From JAVKBW01 sp964352715 (GTDB lineage Bacteria; Pseudomonadota; Alphaproteobacteria; UBA8366; Aestuariispiraceae), in NCBI GenBank assembly GCA_964352715.1, contig CAYGSU010000087.1:1-13766 (forward strand): a DNA stretch of 13,766 nucleotides, given 5' to 3'. The notes under the pieces were generated by a model. The model made no database searches. It saw nothing but the letters and a program-made list of their open reading frames with translations, and was not told where the DNA came from. Positions 13,093-13,766 of the stretch are shown here, piece after piece (positions within the stretch are counted from its first letter, which is position 1; each line of letters begins with the position of its first letter). Both the position numbers and the translations under genes were made by a program.

Positions 13093-13766
13093 ATGTTCGG
13101 ATTAGGAAAAACCCTTGCTGCAGCGGGTATTGCGCTGCTGGCCATCGTCCCGGCCCAGGCCGCGACAACGTCGTTCGATTTTACGGGCGCCAACACGACG
13201 GGCAGCAGCACGACCTACGGTCCGCTGACCCGAACGTTTACGGCGACCTCCGGCAGCGCGCTGCCGGCATCGACCATCACCGCCTTCGGCTTCTGGGAAA
13301 GAACCAGCCCGGTCGAACAGGAAGTCAGCGGCGTCACGCAGAACACAAACTCAACAACCGGTGGCATCGGCATCAACTCCGCCCGCGACGACGGAAACTG
13401 GAACACGGGCAACAACGTCGAAGACAGCGGCAGTCGCGATTATCTGGTGCTGGAATTACCATCATCGGACTGGCAGCCGGTCAGTGTTGACTTCGGTTTT
13501 CTGAACGGCGAATACAGCATCTTCGGCTTTAACGGCACGTTGACGGCAGGCGATTCCGCCGGCTTCTTCTCGGCGCTCGGCTCGTTCGACACGCTGGTCG
13601 CCAGCAGCGGCGACAATCCCGCCGCGACCGACCTGCTTGGCGCGTCCTCCTACGGGTACATCATCCTGACAGCGTCCAACACCTCCGGTTCTGCCGGTGG
13701 CGATACCGACACGGACTTCTTCCGCGTCAAAGGTTTCACCGGTCAGCTTTCAGCCGTGCCGCTGCC
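13093..13766 (+). CDS. Second VPLPA-CTERM exported protein (3' end cut by window edge)
   Basis: An open frame of 224 codons from the ATG at 13093 to the right edge, without a stop. It starts with a classical signal peptide (MFGLGKTLAAAGIALLAIVP, then AQA before Ala as the likely cleavage site). The body is Ser/Thr/Gly/Asn-rich beta-type sequence (for example FDFTGANTTGSSTTYGPLTR and DTDFFRVKGFTGQL), with no cysteines. The last readable residues are SAVPLP, so the window stops within what looks like the VPLPA sorting motif; the transmembrane helix and basic tail should follow directly. This makes a full-length protein of about 250 residues. WERTSPVEQEV and the later DGNWNTGN resemble the all-beta bodies common in PEP-CTERM-type proteins, but I cannot assign a named domain. 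It probably depends on an exosortase encoded elsewhere. Confidence 0.85.
   Translation, partial: MFGLGKTLAAAGIALLAIVPAQAATTSFDFTGANTTGSSTTYGPLTRTFTATSGSALPASTITAFGFWERTSPVEQEVSGVTQNTNSTTGGIGINSARDDGNWNTGNNVEDSGSRDYLVLELPSSDWQPVSVDFGFLNGEYSIFGFNGTLTAGDSAGFFSALGSFDTLVASSGDNPAATDLLGASSYGYIILTASNTSGSAGGDTDTDFFRVKGFTGQLSAVPL

Noticed and set aside
13026..13490. A plus-strand frame starting at 13026 that covers the second VPLPA-CTERM gene in another phase
   Set aside because: It lacks an RBS and turns into low-complexity Arg/Gln/His sequence. The frame from 13093 has an RBS, a signal peptide and a sorting motif.

Overview
The window looks like a chromosomal stretch from a GC-rich alphaproteobacterium, probably Rhodospirillales-like. 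This is inferred from gene content: an encapsulated-ferritin protein whose metal-site residues fall at the same numbers as in Rhodospirillum rubrum EncFtn, a PAS_5-type PAS protein, VPLPA-CTERM sorting signals, and TTG/GTG starts behind good Shine-Dalgarno sites. No rRNA, tRNA, CRISPR array, insertion sequence, integrase or phage gene was seen. A run of 100 Ns at 12164-12263 is an assembly gap that cuts two genes.

Layout, left to right: an EncFtn-type ferritin (-, 2-295), with an operator-like palindrome upstream; a cupin_3 protein (-, 413-775), divergent from a class I SAM methyltransferase (+, 863-1624); a Sel1-repeat plus peptidoglycan-binding lipoprotein (-, 1632-2690); an alpha/beta hydrolase (-, 2802-3914); a strong intrinsic terminator (3932-3973); an RhlE-type DEAD-box helicase (-, 4012-5301); a class V-fold PLP enzyme (+, 5552-6733) whose stop codon shares a CTAG with the stop of a convergent GFA/CENP-V zinc protein (-, 6730-7215); a PAS_5-like protein (+, 7384-7926); an amidase-signature enzyme (-, 7962-9416) with a perfect dyad over its ribosome binding site; an orphan FlgC-like rod protein (-, 9551-9961); a one-subunit N,N-dimethylformamidase-like protein (+, 10038-11696); a VPLPA-CTERM surface protein (-, 3' part only); a PhyH-family dioxygenase (-, 5' part only); and a second VPLPA-CTERM protein (+, 13093 to the window end, cut inside its VPLP motif).

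Most genes stand alone or in convergent or divergent pairs, so there is little operon logic. The only possible functional groupings are weak. Two C-N hydrolases (amidase and DMFase-like) lie on either side of the FlgC-like gene, which could reflect amide-nitrogen use. Two VPLPA-CTERM exported proteins flank the PhyH dioxygenase, which suggests a cell-surface locus.

The largest gene-free stretches are 5302-5551 (250 bp) and 12857-13092 (236 bp). Both are divergent promoter regions. I see no RNA gene or clear riboswitch in either. I found no convincing new multi-gene system. The best leads are the EncFtn that ends without a visible encapsulin-targeting tail, the terminator lying across the upstream start of the hydrolase, the RBS-covering dyad of the amidase, the stand-alone DMFase-like enzyme and the paired VPLPA-CTERM genes.
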